Positions 59,361 through 64,000 of a DNA stretch of 64,000 bases are shown one piece after another. Source of the DNA: Onthophagus taurus. Lineage: Eukaryota > Arthropoda > Insecta > Coleoptera > Scarabaeidae. The notes beneath the pieces were generated by a model. The model saw only the letters and a program-made list of their open reading frames with translations, was not told the origin of the DNA and did no database searches. A program made the translations under genes and the position numbers. The DNA is taken from assembly GCF_036711975.1 (NCBI RefSeq), contig NC_091967.1, positions 7,006,001 to 7,070,000 of the forward strand, in the 5' to 3' direction. The first letter of the stretch is position 1. Every line of letters starts with the position of its first letter.

Positions 59361-62300
59361 CTAACTTTCTCTGCTTTTCGTCAGGAACCTTCGGGGCCAC
59401 GGAAGAGGCCAATCGGGCCACTGTCTTGGAACTGGGTGGTTAACGTTACGTTCGAAATATAAGAAAAATGTAAACCACCAAGACCGTCCGAGGTAGTTAT
59501 TCGGAGAATGTTGCTAAAAACATTTTAAATAATTATAAACTAATGTTAATTTATGCAGTTTTAAATAGTTACCTTTAGACTAGTATTATTCGCTAACGTA
59601 TGATATATCCAAAATATACGAGTGGTAATGTAATACGCTATAACGACATCAACTGTATAATGTCCATGGGACAATTGGACCATAGCTACGCCTACCAATG
59701 CAAACGCAGCATACAACCAATGTAACAAGTATAATTTCTTAGGAGTATCTATAAAAAAAAATTAAGATGTAAATAAGATAAACATATATTTTTTATCGTT
59801 TTAAATAAGGATGTATGTAAGTTTTCATAATGATGGATTCGTAAAAATAGAAATATCTAATGAGTTTAGCAATAAAATGATATCTGTACACAGATATTCA
59901 GTAAGAAGTAATGGTTTCCAATTAAGTGTTAATCACTTTCATTTTTATAGTATCAACAGATATGATCGAAATTTGAATCTTTATCGTAAATCTATTAAAA
60001 GGTGATTTTTGTCTCTTATAGCGCATTGTATTGACATGTTAGTCCATAACACCTGACTACTACACAACAGATGGAATGGCGCACTATTATTTTGATTTAT
60101 ATGGAGTAGTTTGAGTCGTATTAGGAATTCTCTTCAAGTTCAAATTTGGTTGACTTGCAAGAAGTTCATATATAGGACACGAAATAAAAACATAACTCTT
60201 GTTGGGCTCTCGTCCTTCTTTGACATCCTTTTCCACTTTCTCACTGGCATTATCTATTTAGGATTAGTGTCCACTGTCTTCTCACAGCTTTTATGCCCTA
60301 CCGGGCGTTTTCCTATCATTCTATTATTTACTTATGTTTCATGATTATATCTTATTCTATATATCCTGTATTTTTGCACTGGTCTCACTATACACCTCAA
60401 AAGTGTCAATTTATATTTTCACTTCTCTGTGTAAGGCTGCATGTTTCAGTACACGCATCTTCGTGTTCCTGTGTACATTTAGTGATTTGAAGACATGCAG
60501 CAAGGCAAAATAATATTTATTCCCAGGTAGCAAAAGAGGTCCACACATACCGTCGGGGTGACACTGCCGTTAATAATCTACCAGCTAAACCGTTTGGTTT
60601 ATCAGCAGGTTAAAGGACACTTTAAAGACGGTCGGTGCTATTCCATTTCCTTGTTTCACCCCCTGTAAGTACGTAAATGGTACGGTGAGTTGCCCTTGTA
60701 TACCAACAAGTGCTTTGGTGTCTGTCATTATCGTGTTGGTAAGTTTTATCAATTTTGCCGGTATTCCCAATTCGTGTATAACTTTCGGCTAATCAAATCA
60801 TATGCTTGTCGGAAATCGTGCTCCATGACTTGTATTTAGCACTTCCTTAATAGTAAACAGTTGATCCGTGGTCCACCATCCCATTCTAAAACCTGACTTA
60901 TATTCCTCATTTACGTTTTCGGTAATGGGCATTTTGTTTATGAGCCAGGTCAGTATCTTGTATCCAGTGCATAGCAGTGATATTCCACGGTAGTTCGAGC
61001 AGACAAATTTGTCTCTTTTTTTGTATATTCGACAGATGACTCGCTCGGAATCTTTTTTTCTATCCGTATCATCGTGATTATTAGGTGAAGACAGAAGACC
61101 AGCTTTTTGCCTTCGTGTTTGAAGATTTCACCAGAAATGTCATAGATTCCGGGAGTTGTGTTGTTTTATAAGGTTTCTATTGCTGCTATTATTTTTGTAA
61201 CTGTTGTGGCGGTGTGATCTAACCATTTGTGGCTCCGTGTTCCGGCATTTGAAAGTTTTTGAAAGTAAGCTTTCTATGCGTTCTTGATGTCTTCCAGATC
61301 GTTGGTTGTCTCACCTTCACACAGCCTGTGTTTGTCGATTATTTCTTCATATACAGACTGTTTCTATAAGTCGTGGTATAGTTTTAATCATAAATACTAA
61401 ATGATGACGATTCGTGTAAAAATTTTTGGTCTAAACCCATAAATGGCTAAGACATAGGCCATCTAAGTTGACATTTTTAAACATTTTCTTAAATATTTTC
61501 AATATGGTTTGTCTTAGAAAGATAAAATTTGGCAAACAATGCAATGTTATCAATCAATAATAACGGAGCCATAAGTATCGAACGATATAACAAAAAAACG
61601 GTTTTTTCGAGATATCTCATTTTAAGTTGAGTTCATGAAACTGCAATTCTTTCCCTATTTAATCGTCTCTCTATCTCCGCTAGTTTTCAAGATCTCTATA
61701 CTAAACATGGAAAGAAAATCACCCTGTATAGTATTGTAGATTCTTTCCATTGTATGTTATCTAATTATACAATATTGTTTTTGCCACACTTTGTGTCAAT
61801 ACCAGCAAAAACGTGGCAGCTATATACTACTGAATATATTATTCACCACATAATTTCTTATTGATTTTAGTAAAATTCAATAAGTGATAGAAAATACGAA
61901 ATAAGTTATGAAATACTTACATTCAGACATAAATAAATAGGAAAAAATCAAAATAACTGTATGACCACTGTAGATGTAATCGCCACAAAAAACGTGCTTT
62001 CCATTTACTGAAAGCCCAAGTCCAGAGAAAAGCGTTGCTATCCTCTGTACAATAACCAATGGTGTTGTGTGGTTCAATTTTGGCGAACAATAGTAAGATT
62101 TATTTGATATTGGCATAACAGTAACGAACATTGTAATGGCTCTGTACATATACAGAAGCGATAATATTAAAAATAATCTTCTAAAAACTATGAACCTAAA
62201 AAAAAGCGATTATTAATTATTAAAGTCAAAAAAAATTGAGTAATTTTACCTGTGTCTATGAAATAACATACACAATAACATTAAATTAACGGAAACGATG

Positions 62301-63375
62301 ATGATGTATTCGGAAACATCAAGAGCCCAATTTTGTACGGGTACATTATCTAATATTACATCCGGCAGTGGACCGTATGTTTCCCGATCTGGCACTTTAT
62401 CGTGGATTATAGCCAGAGCGAGTAACGTTAATATAAAACTAAATATACACACTAGGAATGCTGAAAAAAAAAGAAAACAACTGATGTTAATCAAATATTA
62501 ATAAATTCGTTGTAATAAACTAATTTAATGATTAATGTTGCTATAAAATTTTGATGACACGAATTTATGGATGATATCCCATGGTTTAATTAATTAGTTT
62601 TGTTCGCGTGTCCTAACATTATTTAATGGTAAGTTGTAAATTAAATTTTATGGCACAAGAAGTAAGCATTATTTAATAATGACACATATTCTTAATTGAG
62701 ACATTAACTTCGTCAACGTGTTTAAGAAAGCCACGTGGATTTCAAAATAAACCTATTCAAACAACGAGAACAATATTTACGTAGACAAAAATAACTCGAA
62801 GTATTAATAGAAAAAGAACAAAAGATCTTTCTGTTTTTGTGTTTTAAGAAAGTTTTAAGAAGTAAATTGAAACTAGCTATCCTTCTCTATTTAGTTGCAT
62901 CTAACAGTTAAATGAATGTATTGAGAACAAGATTTTTTTTTAGTACAATGAGTCACAATTGATTTATTAACCCAACCAGAAAGGAAGTTATGAGATGATA
63001 TTAATCATTCTTTTTTTAATTTATTTTACCTAAAACTGTTTTACATCTTTCTTGTGGAAATCTTGGTTCCTCTCTAATCGGCGTCGGTATCGATATTTCA
63101 ACAGCCCTATGTCCACCATTTGAAGCGGAAGATTGATGCAATATTTGTTCCTCATCTTCATCTATATAGTAATCCGTTGTCCTGTTATCGTTTCTGCCTG
63201 TATTTGACAATAAAGGCTGTCGCTGATACAAATCCCCTATAAAAAAAAAATAATTTCACGAATTGATTTTATCATATATATTTTTATATCTGAATTACAT
63301 AAACGTAGTAGTACTAATCAACTTACAGTTCCTGTACGATCTGGTGAAAGCGATAAGGAATTTTTCAACAGACAT
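59361..63375 (-). CDS. Sphingomyelin synthase family (SMS-like) enzyme
   Basis: Exons 63327-63375, 63030-63236, 62250-62460, 61921-62195, 59573-59748, 59361-59513; 356 residues. It is a Golgi or plasma-membrane lipid phosphotransferase that moves a phospholipid head group onto ceramide. Catalytic motifs: CGDYIYSGHTVIL (first His) and HGHYTVDVVIAYYITTRIFW (second His and Asp), the triad of this family. About six membrane helices. No SAM domain is encoded, unlike SAMD8/SMSr, so it resembles SMS1/2 in layout. Insects make mainly ceramide phosphoethanolamine, so the head group cannot be inferred. The cytosolic N-terminus is acidic with EDEEQILHQ. The C-terminus has NYLGRSWWF and WPLPWPRRF. Intron 5 (2.2 kb) has LINE debris. 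Confidence 0.93.
59749..61920. other. Sphingomyelin synthase intron 5
   Basis: 2.17 kb between the two catalytic-His exons. It contains a minus-strand LINE fragment at about 60580-61380. The rest is AT-rich with no supported feature. Confidence 0.6.
60580..61380 (-). pseudogene. LINE reverse transcriptase fragment
   Basis: Minus-strand pieces read LTWLINKMPITENVNEEYKS, GFRMGWWTTDQLFTIKEVL, then GIPAKLIKLTNTIMTDTKAL and YLQGVKQGNGIAPTVF, where the last is the RT GVRQGDxLSP-type motif. Stops and frame changes interrupt it. A decayed non-LTR element; the clade is not resolved. Confidence 0.75.
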
Positions 63376-64000
63376 CTGTTACGATCTCAAACGAAAGCGC
63401 GTGCTGAACCGAACGGAAGTTTTCATATCAAGTTGTGTAAGTCTCGCGCGGTGTGTTTACGCGTTGGGGAAATCGTTTTTGGCGCTCGAGGGCGGGAATA
63501 CAACAACAACGGTTGCGATTCTCTACCGTACTGTTGACATCAATTCATGTTATTTGCGTATAAACTATATTCAGAGTGAAAGAGAGAAAAGTGACTTAAC
63601 GACGCGTACACTGCGCAAACGTACAGAATTTGAGAGATGATAAATAAGTAATTTTTTATAGTAAAATATTTTTACTTCGTTTTTTAAGTTTTTAGCATTA
63701 CATTTTTACTGTAATGTTTTTGTATTTTTGTCAGGTTTGAATATATGATAAAAAAGTGGATGCGTTGAATAAAATTAATTAATTTGCTTAGGATAACTGC
63801 AATTTCTATAATTATAAATTGACTCATTTCACTTCGTGCATTACTTCTTTAACGTTTGGACTGATAATTCTCTGCAACTTGTTCAAAAACATAAACAGAT
63901 TAATAAAAAGAATGATAATGCAGTTATTTAGAGTGTTTGAAATGAATCAAAAATAGGAAATATAACGACCATGTACGGATGAATTAGAAATGAGATTGGA
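63376..64000. other. Upstream region of the sphingomyelin synthase gene
   Basis: The first 250 bp are less AT-rich than the surroundings (several CG dinucleotides, 63380-63620) and probably hold the promoter and 5' UTR. The remainder to the window edge is AT-rich with no feature seen. Confidence 0.45.

Noticed and set aside
63263-63640. 125-codon plus-strand frame upstream of sphingomyelin synthase
   Set aside because: It overlaps exon 1 and the promoter of the minus-strand gene; no recognisable domain.

Overview
This is a 64-kb stretch of an AT-rich insect nuclear genome, plausibly a beetle; that guess rests on compact introns, protein similarity and repeat style, and the species cannot be named. 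All coding calls come from reading frames joined at GT-AG (once GC-AG) splice sites. In every complete multi-exon model the summed exon length is a multiple of three.

Layout. (1) 1-2741, minus: exon 1 of a protein disulfide isomerase gene, with a perfect ER-stress response element upstream. (2) 3610-14134, plus: a complete, very young 10.5-kb Ty3/Gypsy-type retroelement with identical 537-bp LTRs and a TTAT target duplication. It has Gag, a -1 frameshift site, Pol and an Env-like frame. Its Pol carries a TARG1/OARD1-type macrodomain (ADP-ribosyl hydrolase fold) between protease and reverse transcriptase. This is the most unusual object in the window. (3) 14305-15343, plus: METTL22. (4) 15431-16598, minus: unrecognised 336-aa protein. 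(5) 17692-18126: Harbinger-like MITE. (6) 18216-22584, minus: Su(z)12, divergent from (7) UBFD1 at 23141-24762, plus. (8) 25.6-26.8 kb: dead copia and piggyBac pieces. (9) 27067-30173, plus: tandem pair of ECI1-like enoyl-CoA isomerases separated by a hairpin-forming repeat array. (10) 30301-37288, minus: DRC3, whose large intron holds an intronless, intact DHX8 helicase gene (32421-36071) on the same strand. (11) 37657-41490, plus: TOM1-like VHS-GAT sorting adaptor. (12) 42551-43896, plus: DNAAF11 (LRRC6/tilB). (13) 47553-48468, minus: Rab10. (14) 49458-54878, plus: Lifeguard/TMBIM (GRINA-like), with MITEs in its introns. (15) 57687-58385, plus: a diverged TMBIM-like single-frame paralogue. 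(16) 59361-63375, minus: sphingomyelin synthase family gene.

The host genes are ordinary cellular genes with no operon-like logic. Loose themes are endomembrane function (PDI, Rab10, TOM1, TMBIM, sphingomyelin synthase) and motile cilia (DRC3 and DNAAF11, which flank TOM1). The retroelement sits between the divergent PDI and METTL22 genes, 171 bp from the METTL22 start codon. A short motif TAGATGGCGC recurs at gene-proximal positions and resembles the core of CTCF-type insulator sites.
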